The translations under genes and the position numbers were made by a program. This document shows positions 1 through 7,021 of a stretch of 64,000 bases of DNA, one piece after another. Location of the stretch: assembly GCA_021824175.1 (NCBI GenBank), contig JAKALP010000008.1:124001-188000 (forward strand), in the 5' to 3' direction. The stretch's first letter is position 1. Every line of letters starts with the position of its first letter. Origin of the DNA: Deltaproteobacteria bacterium (lineage in GTDB: Bacteria > Desulfobacterota > Desulfobacteria > Desulfobacterales > Desulfosarcinaceae). The notes under the pieces are model-generated. The model had not been told where the DNA came from, ran no database searches, and was given only the letters and a program-made list of their open reading frames with translations.

Positions 1-8
1 GCTCGTAT

Positions 9-47
9 AAAAAATCACCGCCGGCATGCAGTGATGCCGGCGGTGAT
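9..47 (-). terminator. Rho-independent terminator of the flagellin-flbT-flaF operon
   Basis: A perfect 14-bp stem (14-27 with 34-47) encloses a six-base loop. Read on the minus strand it is followed by a run of six T. It lies 16 bases past the flaF stop codon, so it ends the minus-strand transcript. Confidence 0.9.
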
Positions 48-62
48 GTAATTGGGGGGGGC

Positions 63-452
63 TTAATCAACGGGGCCGTTGGGTGAACCGCGCAGTCCAG
101 CCGCCAGGTTTTTATTAATTTTAATGATGATATCCAGCTTCTCGGGCGCGGGAAACGCCATGGTTTCAAATATGCGCCGGTCGATGAATTTGCTTAGCCT
201 CAATATATTCAGTTTGATCTCTTTGGGCAGCGGGTTGTCTTCTTTCGACACCTCCACCTGAAAAATGCTCCACAGACGCTGATTGTATTTAAGCGCCTGA
301 TCCAGAAGCGTATTGCGATTCGGTGAATCCCAATTCTTCTTGCACTCCATGAGTTTTAGAGCCCCTTGGGTTAACACACGCGCTTCAACCTCGCGCCCTG
401 GCATGGTTTCTTTCTGGACTGTCTCATAGGCTTTCACAGCATTGCTTAGCAC
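63..452 (-). CDS. flaF: FlaF, flagellin secretion/assembly regulator
   Basis: FlaF family protein of 129 residues. The sequence shows the family landmarks: an N-terminal AVKAYETVQ helix, an R-E-x-E-A-R stretch, the Y-N-Q-R-L-W-S-I-F core, and N-P-L-P before a final helix. In alphaproteobacteria FlaF helps flagellin export and acts with FlbT to balance flagellin synthesis. The start is set at GTG 452 because an AGGAGG ribosome binding site (462-467) sits nine bases before it; a TTG at 473 is in frame but has no such site. The reading frame overlaps the end of flbT by about 29 bases, so translation is probably coupled. It is the last gene of the flagellin operon and stops just before the terminator. 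Family assignment is firm; the role is taken from alphaproteobacterial relatives. Confidence 0.88.
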   Translation of the reverse strand: MLSNAVKAYETVQKETMPGREVEARVLTQGALKLMECKKNWDSPNRNTLLDQALKYNQRLWSIFQVEVSKEDNPLPKEIKLNILRLSKFIDRRIFETMAFPAPEKLDIIIKINKNLAAGLRGSPNGPVD

Positions 453-831
453 GTTCAAGGACCTCCTCTTCAAAATTGATCAATTTGCGAGCCTCTTTCA
501 GGGCATCGTAGTACCGGTTTTGAGCAATGTGCTCGCTGACGCAGTCTATAATGCCAACGGCTCGCGGGATAGCTGACAAGAAATCGCGCACCAACTCCCA
601 GTAGATCTTATGGTACTGGGCCACTTTCTCCCCATCCACATACATCAATTGGATGGTCATGTAGATACGCTTGGCCGGCGAATCGGCCTCTTGGGGAGAA
701 AGAATGTGTTTGTGACGCAAAATGGGAACCGTGTTCTCCACCAGAAACTCGGATTTGGTTGCTCCATTGGTAATCACTGCGCCGCCGATAATGATGCGTT
801 CATGGGGTTTTAGAGATAGTTTAAGCGCCAT
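424..831 (-). CDS. flbT: FlbT, post-transcriptional regulator of flagellin
   Basis: FlbT family protein, 135 residues, the usual length. It starts MALKLSLKPHERIIIGGAVI, the family's typical opening, and keeps the central acidic and aromatic positions (Q-L-M-Y-V-D around residue 60). In Caulobacter FlbT binds the 5' leader of flagellin mRNA and blocks translation until the hook is complete. Here it lies downstream of flagellin and directly before flaF in the same orientation. The flagellin gene has a leader of roughly 130 bases from its sigma-28 promoter, or about 320 from an upstream sigma-54-like site, which would give FlbT an RNA target. No fliW or csrA, the alternative flagellin control pair, is seen in the window. 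Confidence 0.9.
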   Translation of the reverse strand: MALKLSLKPHERIIIGGAVITNGATKSEFLVENTVPILRHKHILSPQEADSPAKRIYMTIQLMYVDGEKVAQYHKIYWELVRDFLSAIPRAVGIIDCVSEHIAQNRYYDALKEARKLINFEEEVLERAKQCCESL

Positions 832-878
832 AATCTGTTTCCGTTCTTTTTAAAGAAAAAGAAGCAGCTTTTATGCCA

Positions 879-1562
879 CTACTGTAGAGCGGCGATGACG
901 CGGTTGGCATCCGCAACAAACCCCGCGCGTCTATCTGGCAAAATCTTTTGAGCCTGCGCCACACTATCTGCGGCATCATGGAGCATTTGGTCCGGGGCAT
1001 CGGAAGGAAGTTCCGGCAGATCCAATCCGCCCGGACCGGGATGTAGGGGTTGCGGCTGAATGACCAGGTTCGGTTGATTGTTGCCCACCGAAATCTCCCA
1101 TTGGCCGGCCTCGCTGAACCGGCTGGAATCACCTAAAATTTTTTCAGGCGAATCATCCCTTGGCGGGATGGTCAACTGATCGATCATTTTGCGCAACGAT
1201 GAAAATTGTCGCAGGGCTTCCACGCGCTCCTCGCTATCCACGGGGTAGGGCGGATACATCTTGACTACCGGATCAAGAGCGGCCTTCATTTTTTCCACTT
1301 TGTCCTGAATCCGGCTGATGGTGTTATCCACATCGCGGATCTGCTGCGCCACTGTTTGGGCTTGGTCATTGGCCCCTTCCAGCTTGCTGAACAAAATACG
1401 ATCAGAGGAGGACAGGCTGCGGTCCACTTCATAGGCTTTTGCGTTGATCTTTAGCTCTTTGGCCTTTTTTTCAGCTTGCGCCTGGTAGTAGCTCTGACCT
1501 TGGGGATCACTTTGGATGGGAGGCACTGGAGGCACAACTTTCTCATTGTCGGCGATTTTCAT
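879..1562 (-). CDS. Unrecognised coiled-coil protein of the flagellin operon
   Basis: I do not recognise this 227-residue protein. It has no signal peptide or membrane segment. The N-terminus is proline-rich (VVPPVPPIQSD). Residues about 25-110 are charged and heptad-like, suggesting a coiled coil, followed by a proline-rich linker (QPQPLHPGPGG) and a C-terminal helix. The gene lies between flagellin and flbT on the same strand; a strong hairpin (1582-1609) separates it from flagellin, so it is probably made at a lower level. Its position suggests a flagellin chaperone, export partner or filament-related factor, but nothing in the sequence proves this. The gene is a plausible replacement for the fliS/fliD functions that usually follow flagellin and are absent here. 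The ATG at 1562 is the natural start. Confidence 0.7.
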   Translation of the reverse strand: MKIADNEKVVPPVPPIQSDPQGQSYYQAQAEKKAKELKINAKAYEVDRSLSSSDRILFSKLEGANDQAQTVAQQIRDVDNTISRIQDKVEKMKAALDPVVKMYPPYPVDSEERVEALRQFSSLRKMIDQLTIPPRDDSPEKILGDSSRFSEAGQWEISVGNNQPNLVIQPQPLHPGPGGLDLPELPSDAPDQMLHDAADSVAQAQKILPDRRAGFVADANRVIAALQ

Positions 1563-1581
1563 AATGGCCTCGCGAAGTGAC

Positions 1582-1609
1582 CCGGCAGAGGGGCGAACCC
1601 CTCTGCCGG
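1582..1609 (-). other. Intercistronic hairpin after the flagellin gene
   Basis: A perfect 12-bp GC-rich stem with a TTCG loop on the minus strand lies about 40 bases after the flagellin stop and about 20 bases before the next start codon. No T run follows it, so it is not a classical terminator. A weaker hairpin (1622-1639) sits between it and the stop codon. Such structures usually protect an abundant upstream mRNA from 3' decay or partly attenuate transcription into the next genes. Confidence 0.7.
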
Positions 1610-1649
1610 TGAATCAAGTCTAATAGTATTGCTACTATTTTTGGAACGA

Positions 1650-2498
1650 CTAGAACAACCGCATTACTGACTGGGCCGCCTGAGAAGCCAAGCTCAACGA
1701 AGTAGTGCCCAGAGACTGACGTGTTTGCAGCATCAGCATGTTGGCGCCTTCTTCGTTCATGTCGGCGTTGGTCAGGTTGGCAGCGCCATCCTGCAGTGTA
1801 TTGATCATGCCCTGGGTAAAGTCCTGACGAATGGTGATGGTGCTCAGGTTGGTGGACAGTTTCTGGGCTTCGGTACGCAGGTTGCCGCGTGCACTATCCA
1901 GTCTGGCAATAGCGGAGTTGATCTGGGCCTTGTCGGCCGTACCGCCGGCGCTCACCCACGCATTAGTGGCATTGGTCTGCAAGCTCAGCGTTGCGCCCAG
2001 CGAGGCAGCGTCAAAACCGGAAATGGTCAAGCTGGAAGAGCCGTTTTCATTGAACTTTACCGTGTGAGTAATGAAGGTGCTGTCCAGCAGGTTGACGCCT
2101 TTGTAGCTGGAGTCGTTGGCCATAAAGTCGATTTGGCTGAGCACTTCATTGTATTGTCTCATCAAGGTGTTGATTTCACCGGTCGTGGCGCCGGACAGAG
2201 CAGATTGGGCCAGAGATTTCGCGGAAGCGATCAACGAAGTGATCTGGGTCACGCCTTCGTTGGCCGACGAAATCAACTGAACCGATTCTGACATCTCGTC
2301 TTTACGTCCTGACAAGTCATCCGCTCTCTGTTTGTGTGTCAGTGCTGTAAAATAGTTGACCGGATCATCAACGGCGCTGTTTACCCGCTGACCAGTGGCT
2401 AGCCGTTTCTGGGTTCTCTCTAAAAGATTGGAAGTGTTCTGCAAGCTGAACAGGTTCTTGCGCATGCCCGAGGTAAGGGTGATTGTGTTTTCCGCCAT
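1650..2498 (-). CDS. fliC: Flagellin
   Basis: Flagellin of 282 residues, the filament subunit exported by the flagellar type III apparatus. The N-terminal D0/D1 helices are seen at residues 1-130 (ITLTSGMRKNLFSLQ, then R-L-A-T-G-Q-R-V-N-S-A) and the C-terminal ones from about 205 to the end (N-M-L-M-L-Q-T-R-Q-S-L-G). Only a short variable region (about 140-200) lies between, so this is a compact flagellin. The opening ITLTSGMR and the ending are closer to alphaproteobacterial flagellins than to the usual deltaproteobacterial type; this fits the linked flbT and flaF. A ribosome binding site (AAAGGAGAA) precedes ATG 2498. Expression is probably controlled by a sigma-28 promoter at 2637-2663. 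Confidence 0.95.
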   Translation of the reverse strand: MAENTITLTSGMRKNLFSLQNTSNLLERTQKRLATGQRVNSAVDDPVNYFTALTHKQRADDLSGRKDEMSESVQLISSANEGVTQITSLIASAKSLAQSALSGATTGEINTLMRQYNEVLSQIDFMANDSSYKGVNLLDSTFITHTVKFNENGSSSLTISGFDAASLGATLSLQTNATNAWVSAGGTADKAQINSAIARLDSARGNLRTEAQKLSTNLSTITIRQDFTQGMINTLQDGAANLTNADMNEEGANMLMLQTRQSLGTTSLSLASQAAQSVMRLF

Positions 2499-2636
2499 GG
2501 TGATTCTCCTTTTCTAGGTGTTTTTGGCCTTCTGGCCTGATGAACATTATTGTTTGTTATTAATTTCCCACTTATCGGCGCGCGCTCAACTCCAGAATCG
2601 CCTCCTTTCCCGCTCCGATTGCGCCATACGTTTTTA

Positions 2637-2663
2637 ATATCGGGCGTGCTCCGTTAAACTTTA
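2637..2663 (-). promoter_or_regulatory. Sigma-28 (FliA) promoter of flagellin
   Basis: Minus strand: TAAAGTTT (2663-2656), 11-base spacer, CCCGATAT (2644-2637). The -35 matches the FliA consensus at 8/8, the -10 at 6/8, and the spacer is ideal. Start of transcription would be near 2630, giving a leader of about 130 bases. Confidence 0.78.
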
Positions 2664-2827
2664 GAACTTTTTTTATTTTTATATAAAAAAGTTGCTTTGC
2701 ATATTGCAAAGCAAGGCTTAGCTTTTTGCACTGTTTTATAATTGTATTTAAATTAAGTAAGTTAAATATAATTTGGTAATTAGTTGCCGCTAATTCGGGA
2801 TGGAATTGAGGGCCTTTTTTTGGATTT

Positions 2828-2843
2828 TGCAAAGGAATTGCCA
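2828..2843 (-). promoter_or_regulatory. Sigma-54-type promoter upstream of flagellin
   Basis: Minus strand TGGCAATTCCTTTGCA has GG and GC dinucleotides ten bases apart, the -24/-12 signature. It would give a leader of about 320 bases, so it may be a second, earlier promoter, or a chance match. Confidence 0.5.
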
Positions 2844-2847
2844 CGCC

Positions 2848-2875
2848 TAAAGTTTTATCAACAGCAGGACGATAG
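2848..2875 (+). promoter_or_regulatory. Possible sigma-28-like promoter toward the FleQ-like gene
   Basis: TAAAGTTT (2848-2855), 12-base spacer, GACGATAG (2868-2875). The -35 is perfect, the -10 matches 6/8 and the spacer is one base long. It would transcribe the regulator gene with a leader of about 260 bases. Weak support. Confidence 0.35.
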
Positions 2876-3140
2876 ATGAGTAGGGGTGTTTTTCACCACC
2901 AGGTCGATTTCTTTCTTGTCGGATAAAAATCTTGTCCTGTCATGGTGTTACTCAATTCATAACGGCTCGTCTGAAGCGTTTTTTAGATTTGTTCACTCTT
3001 TAAACCCTTTTGGTGGCATATGGCTTGCAGAGACCCTCGTAACCCCGAATCGAAAAAAAATCTTCACCCCAACCAGATGGAGGTCCGACGTGCAACCAAT
3101 CGCGGCGAGTCAACCCCCCAATGCTGAGAATGTACATTGC

Positions 3141-4166
3141 ATGAGCAACCTTTCTGGTCATGAAACTCTATCGCCGCAGATCGGTTTTCAAGGCGTGGTC
3201 GGCAAGAGCCGGCCCATGCGGGAAGTCTTCCGCATGATCGAGCGCGTGGCCGACAGTGACAGTACAGTGCTTATTAATGGAGAAACCGGAACGGGCAAGG
3301 GCCTGGTGGCCAAAGCGATCCATTTGAATTCCTACCGCAAGGACAAACCCTTCGTGGCCATCAATTGCGGCGCCATTCCCGAAAATCTCCTCGAGAGTGA
3401 GCTCTTTGGGCATGTCAAAGGAGCCTTCACCGGCGCTACTGCGGCCAAGGTCGGAAAGTTTGAAGTGGCTGACGGCGGCACTATCTTTCTGGACGAGATC
3501 GGTGACATGAGCCCGGACCTGCAAGTCAAGGTGCTCAAGGTGCTCGAGGAAAGGGAATTCGAACCGGTCGGCGGCTGCAAATCTATTAAAGTGGATGTGC
3601 GCATCATCGCCGCTACACACCGCGATTTGGAAGAAGAAGTCCAGAAAGGCAATTTCCGCGAAGATCTTTTTTATCGACTCTATGTCATTCCCATTCAATT
3701 GCCTTCACTCAGCGAACGGCGCGTGGATATCCCCCTGCTCACCCATTACTTCCTGAACAAACTGAACATGGATAAAAACGCCCGGATCAGCGGTATCAGT
3801 TCAGACGCCATGGAGCTGCTGATGCAGTATGCGTGGCCGGGCAATGTGCGTGAGCTGGCCAATATGCTCGAACGCTTGGTGGTGCTAAAAGCAGACGGCG
3901 AAATTCAGGTCGACGATTTGCCGGCCAAGCTGCGACTTGATTCCATTGATGAATCGGACGATGCCACTTTTGCGGTGTCCTGCCCCGAACTGGGCACGGA
4001 AGGCATTTGTTTGAACACCGCCGTCAGCGAGTTTGAAAAGAATCTTATTTATCAATCTCTTGAAAAGACCGATTGGGTCAAAAACAAGGCCGCCAAATTG
4101 TTGCAGGTCAAGCGTACGACCCTGGTTGAAAAGATCAAACGATACGATTTGCAAAAATGCGCTTAA
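3141..4166 (+). CDS. FleQ/FlrA-like sigma-54 activator lacking the N-terminal domain
   Basis: Bacterial enhancer-binding protein, 341 residues from ATG 3141. It begins almost directly with the AAA+ domain: Walker A GETGTGKG at about 47-54, the sigma-54 contact motif GAFTGA at 94-99, Walker B TIFLDEIGD at about 114-122, and W-P-G-N-V-R-E-L near 235. The C-terminal Fis-type helix-turn-helix contains R-T-T-L-V-E-K-I, closely resembling the FleQ/FlrA ending rather than generic NtrC. It therefore probably works as the flagellar master activator, without a FleQ or receiver domain. An earlier in-frame GTG (2886) would add 85 residues of unusual composition, which I reject; no clear ribosome binding site supports either start. 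It is followed 33 bases later by the FliH-like gene. Confidence 0.82.
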   Translation: MSNLSGHETLSPQIGFQGVVGKSRPMREVFRMIERVADSDSTVLINGETGTGKGLVAKAIHLNSYRKDKPFVAINCGAIPENLLESELFGHVKGAFTGATAAKVGKFEVADGGTIFLDEIGDMSPDLQVKVLKVLEEREFEPVGGCKSIKVDVRIIAATHRDLEEEVQKGNFREDLFYRLYVIPIQLPSLSERRVDIPLLTHYFLNKLNMDKNARISGISSDAMELLMQYAWPGNVRELANMLERLVVLKADGEIQVDDLPAKLRLDSIDESDDATFAVSCPELGTEGICLNTAVSEFEKNLIYQSLEKTDWVKNKAAKLLQVKRTTLVEKIKRYDLQKCA

Positions 4167-4199
4167 TGCGCTGGGTCACCCAAAGGGTATTGTGATTCA

Positions 4200-4910
4200 A
4201 TGATAAAAAGCCAGCCCAGTGCACCCGGTGATAAAGCGCGCGACTTTCGTTGCATGCCGTTTTCGAGCTCCTCGGCAACCCCAGCTGAAAAAGGGGGTGA
4301 TGCCTGTACCTTATTTAAGCCTCTGTTCAGCTGCGCCGGAGAAAGTGGCTCTGCCGCGGCAAAGGCCAAGAAAGATCCCGCGATTCGCATGGCCGAGGCC
4401 CGGGATAATGGATTGGAAAAGGGCTTGAAATGCGGGTGTGAAGAAGCGCTGGCCATGGGACGCGCATCGTTGCGGCCCGGTCTGCGCGCTTTTATTCAAA
4501 CACTCAATTCCCTTGGACATCAAACGGAACAGATCAAAACGCACGTTAGCGCCGGTATCCTGGTGCTGGCCTTGGAGGTCGTCCGGCAGATCCTGGGCGA
4601 GGAGTGTAGCATAGGGTTGGAGGAGCTCTCGGCTCTTAAGGAAAGTCTTGGTGTTGCTCTAACCGATGCCAATCGATTGGGATGTGCCTTGCATCCCGAT
4701 GACCTGACAGAGCTTCAGTCCCTCGTGGCAGCGGATGAGCTATGCTGGCCCTGCCTTTCCGCGGTCGATTTCCTTGCCGATCCTTCCCTGCAGCCAGGCG
4801 AAGTACTGCACCAGGAGCAAGCCCGCCAAAGCGAAGCGCTCGACGCCACTCTAATAGAGGCGTTGACCTCTATCTTCTCAAATCATTTCAGTGATCGCTC
4901 AGCACAGTAA
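4200..4910 (+). CDS. FliH-like protein (second FliH)
   Basis: A 236-residue protein with FliH/YscL features. After a low-complexity N-terminus comes the typical glycine-spaced helix (A-R-D-N-G-L-E-K-G-L-K-C-G) at about 67-80. A helical region follows. The C-terminal FliH module then shows H-P-D-D-L near 167 and V-D-F-L-A-D-P-S-L-Q-P-G-E-V leading into a final helix. FliH forms dimers that bind FliI ATPase and its C-ring docking site. A second FliH module is fused to FliI further on (10958-12931), so this free protein could be the second FliH chain of the complex or serve another export role. It sits between two sigma-54 activator genes rather than with fliI. The assignment to the FliH family is good; its exact role is inferred. 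Confidence 0.75.
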   Translation: MIKSQPSAPGDKARDFRCMPFSSSSATPAEKGGDACTLFKPLFSCAGESGSAAAKAKKDPAIRMAEARDNGLEKGLKCGCEEALAMGRASLRPGLRAFIQTLNSLGHQTEQIKTHVSAGILVLALEVVRQILGEECSIGLEELSALKESLGVALTDANRLGCALHPDDLTELQSLVAADELCWPCLSAVDFLADPSLQPGEVLHQEQARQSEALDATLIEALTSIFSNHFSDRSAQ

Positions 4911-5094
4911 AACATCACGTATAAATCTACTCATCGCGTCAACAAAGTGACGACCTTGCGGCTCGTTGATGTGTTCGATGGATGCCGAATCCCGCCCTTT
5001 TGAATCGCACCATCCGCCTGAAACAGTGGACAGTCGTTCAGTTTGCGGCCCATCCGCGAGTGTTTGCCGTACGCAGCGCACTTCGTAATGCAGC

Positions 5095-5110
5095 TGGCAT
5101 ATTTATTGCC
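5095..5110 (+). promoter_or_regulatory. Sigma-54 promoter of the FlrC-like regulator
   Basis: TGGCATATTTATTGCC carries GG and GC ten bases apart (-24/-12). Transcription would start near 5122, leaving a leader of about 230 bases. It fits activation by the FleQ-like protein encoded just upstream, as FlrA drives flrBC in Vibrio. Confidence 0.72.
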
Positions 5111-5227
5111 AAATTACTGCCATGACAAAGCAATCCCCATCGGTTGGATTTGATCTATAGTTGCCGGGTCGGGGCGTGTGGGAGTCATGATCGTTTTGCA
5201 CAAAGCAAAGACTTAACCTTTTATTAT

Positions 5228-5288
5228 CGTACTCGTACGCGTACTCGTACTCGAATGATTTTCAAATAATTTCCAAGTACGCGTACGA
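5228..5288. repeat. Family A palindromic repeat, copy A1
   Basis: Left arm 5228-5255 is made of GTACTC/GTACGC-type hexamers; a shorter right arm (5275-5288) is its inverse. It lies inside the transcribed leader of the FlrC-like gene. Confidence 0.8.
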
Positions 5289-5350
5289 CCTGCACGAAAG
5301 CCTTCAGGCTGCAACGGTTGTGACTTACACCCAGTCTTTGGGAGCAAACA

Positions 5351-6712
5351 ATGGACAAGGCCGTCATCGGCATATTGGAAAGCGGGACTCAGCTCTACGA
5401 CAAGTATGCGGGAAGTATAATGAAAGGTGGGCTTGGGGTCCAACGGCTGTCTCCTGCCCTGGACTTTTCTTCTGAACTGGCAACGCGCCGCTGTGATGTG
5501 TGGTTGGTCACTGATCCTTTACGTAACGCTCGCGCGATCGATGTGCTGAATAGTCTAAAGAAGAATGGCGTCGATGTGCCCATCGTCTTTGTGGCTGCCG
5601 ACGCCTCGGTCCGCGAAGCGGTGGAAGCGCTTCATGGGGGCGCCAATGATTATCTATTGATCTCCGATGATCCCGATCTGCTGATGAAGCGCATCGAGCA
5701 TATCCTCCGAGTTAATGAAAAACAGCCTCAGGCGACCCAGGACGGCACGGCGTGTCCCCGGATCATCAGTGCTTGCCCGGCCATGGTGCAGTTATTGGAG
5801 ATGTCTCGACGCATCGCCCCCTCGGCCGCAACCGTGCTCATCCAAGGGGAGAGCGGGACCGGCAAGGAGTTGCTGGCGCGCTATATTCACACCCATAGCG
5901 GGCGAGCCAAATATGGGTTCTTGGCCATGAACTGCGCCGCTTTGCCTGACACCCTGGCTGAGAGTGAGCTTTTCGGTTATGAACGCGGCGCATTTACAGG
6001 CGCGGTCCAACGAAAACCTGGTAAATTCGAGCTGGCCCATCAGGGCACGCTTCTGTTGGATGAAATCAGCGAGATGCCGCTGGCGTTGCAGGCCAAGCTG
6101 TTGCGGGTGCTTCAGGAAAAAGAGGTGGACCGGTTAGGCGGCCAAAAAGCCGTGCCCGTAGATGTGCGCGTGGTTGCCACGACCAATCGCGATCTGGGAC
6201 AGATGGTTCAGCAAGGCAAGTTTCGCAAAGATCTTTACTACCGGCTGCGTGTCGTTCCCATCATCATACCGCCGCTCAGGGACCGTCAGCCGGATCTTCC
6301 CCTTCTGATAGAATATTTTTTAAAAAAGCATACCGCCCCTGGAGAGCCGCCCCTTTTCTTTAATCATGCCGCCATGGAAAAGATGCAACAGTGGCCATGG
6401 CCCGGCAATGTGCGCGAATTGGAAAATACCATCGAGCGGGCCGCATTAATCCGAACCGGGTCCCAGATAGGCCCTGAGCTGCTGCTTTTGGATGAAACCC
6501 CACAAAACGAAGATTATGCCAAAACCGCGGAGCTGGTCGGTCTCACCGTCAGAGAACTGGAAGAGCGCCTGATCATACAAACCTTGCGGCATGTAAACCA
6601 CAATCGCACCCACGCCGCCGAGATGCTCGGCATCAGCATCCGCACCTTGCGCAATAAGCTGCGGGAATACCGCGAGGGCGAAGATCTCCTGCCCGAGGCC
6701 GCTGAGGGCTGA
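5351..6712 (+). CDS. FlrC-like sigma-54 activator with degenerate receiver domain
   Basis: A 453-residue enhancer-binding protein: receiver-like domain (1-120), AAA+ domain (140-375) and Fis-type helix-turn-helix (about 405-440). Walker A GESGTGKE (166-173) and GAFTGA (213-218) are canonical, so sigma-54 activation should be intact. The receiver has lost key residues: the acidic pair after strand 1 is E-S (10-11), the phospho-acceptor position is T54 with an Asp only at 55, and the conserved Lys is I104. It is therefore probably not phosphorylated in the normal way, and no FlrB/FleS-type kinase gene is adjacent. It most likely drives the flgB operon that starts just downstream. ATG 5351 is preceded by GGGAG. 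Symbol withheld because FlrC and FlgR types cannot be told apart here. Confidence 0.83.
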   Translation: MDKAVIGILESGTQLYDKYAGSIMKGGLGVQRLSPALDFSSELATRRCDVWLVTDPLRNARAIDVLNSLKKNGVDVPIVFVAADASVREAVEALHGGANDYLLISDDPDLLMKRIEHILRVNEKQPQATQDGTACPRIISACPAMVQLLEMSRRIAPSAATVLIQGESGTGKELLARYIHTHSGRAKYGFLAMNCAALPDTLAESELFGYERGAFTGAVQRKPGKFELAHQGTLLLDEISEMPLALQAKLLRVLQEKEVDRLGGQKAVPVDVRVVATTNRDLGQMVQQGKFRKDLYYRLRVVPIIIPPLRDRQPDLPLLIEYFLKKHTAPGEPPLFFNHAAMEKMQQWPWPGNVRELENTIERAALIRTGSQIGPELLLLDETPQNEDYAKTAELVGLTVRELEERLIIQTLRHVNHNRTHAAEMLGISIRTLRNKLREYREGEDLLPEAAEG

Positions 6713-6819
6713 TTTGTTGATTCGTTGATTAGGAACTTTTAATCCCAACATTTGACGTTTAGCACAACATAAAAAAACTATTTACGAATTGACCAATCAA
6801 CGAATTAACCAATCAACGT
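6712..6819. repeat. Family B palindromic repeat, copy B1
   Basis: Left arm TTGTTGATTCGTTGATT near 6714-6733 and right arm with GACCAATCAACGAATTAACC near 6790-6818. The arms are built from roughly 8-base TTGATTSG units and can pair. It starts at the stop codon of the FlrC-like gene. Confidence 0.75.
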
Positions 6820-6973
6820 GACCTTCCAGGCAAGACCCGCCAACCTCACTAGGCAAGCTTTTCCGCCGCCGTCGATCCAATGACGCTCTCAAACTGATAG
6901 AACGGCTTCCAACCAAAGATTATTTGTTAGCATTACAATGTGTTAGATATGGCCAAGGCAGACCGTGCCACGC

Positions 6974-6989
6974 TGGTACGCTATTTGCT
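6974..6989 (+). promoter_or_regulatory. Sigma-54 promoter of the flgB operon
   Basis: TGGTACGCTATTTGCT is a near-consensus -24/-12 element (GG and GC ten bases apart, TTTGC at -12). Transcription would start near 7001, about 20 bases before flgB. Confidence 0.82.
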
Positions 6990-7021
6990 CAACTCAGATC
7001 GGTCGCGGAAGGAGAGCGTCA

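Larger units (their letters stand above)
2499..3140. other. Divergent control region between flagellin and the FleQ-like regulator
   Basis: This 640-base AT-rich region holds the flagellin leader, a sigma-28 promoter and a sigma-54-like site toward flagellin, and a weak sigma-28-like match toward the regulator. Open frames inside it (2572-2844 minus; the stretch before 3141 on plus) overlap these promoter sites or have protein-unlike composition, and I do not call them genes. Confidence 0.6.
4911..5350 (+). other. Leader and promoter region of the FlrC-like gene
   Basis: This 440-base gap holds a sigma-54 promoter (5095-5110) and a family A palindrome (5228-5288) placed between that promoter and the start codon. 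I see no gene here. Confidence 0.6.

Noticed and set aside
2572-2579. Perfect GCCGATAA (sigma-28 -10) on the minus strand before flagellin
   Set aside because: No acceptable -35 box lies 10-12 bases upstream; the site at 2637-2663 has both boxes.
2572-2844. Open frame of 90 codons on the minus strand upstream of flagellin
   Set aside because: It starts with GTG inside a sigma-54-type site, spans the sigma-28 promoter and has an AT-driven, protein-unlike composition.
2886-3140. N-terminal extension of the FleQ-like regulator
   Set aside because: The 85 extra residues look like translated noncoding DNA and resemble neither FleQ nor receiver domains; ATG 3141 starts directly before the conserved part.
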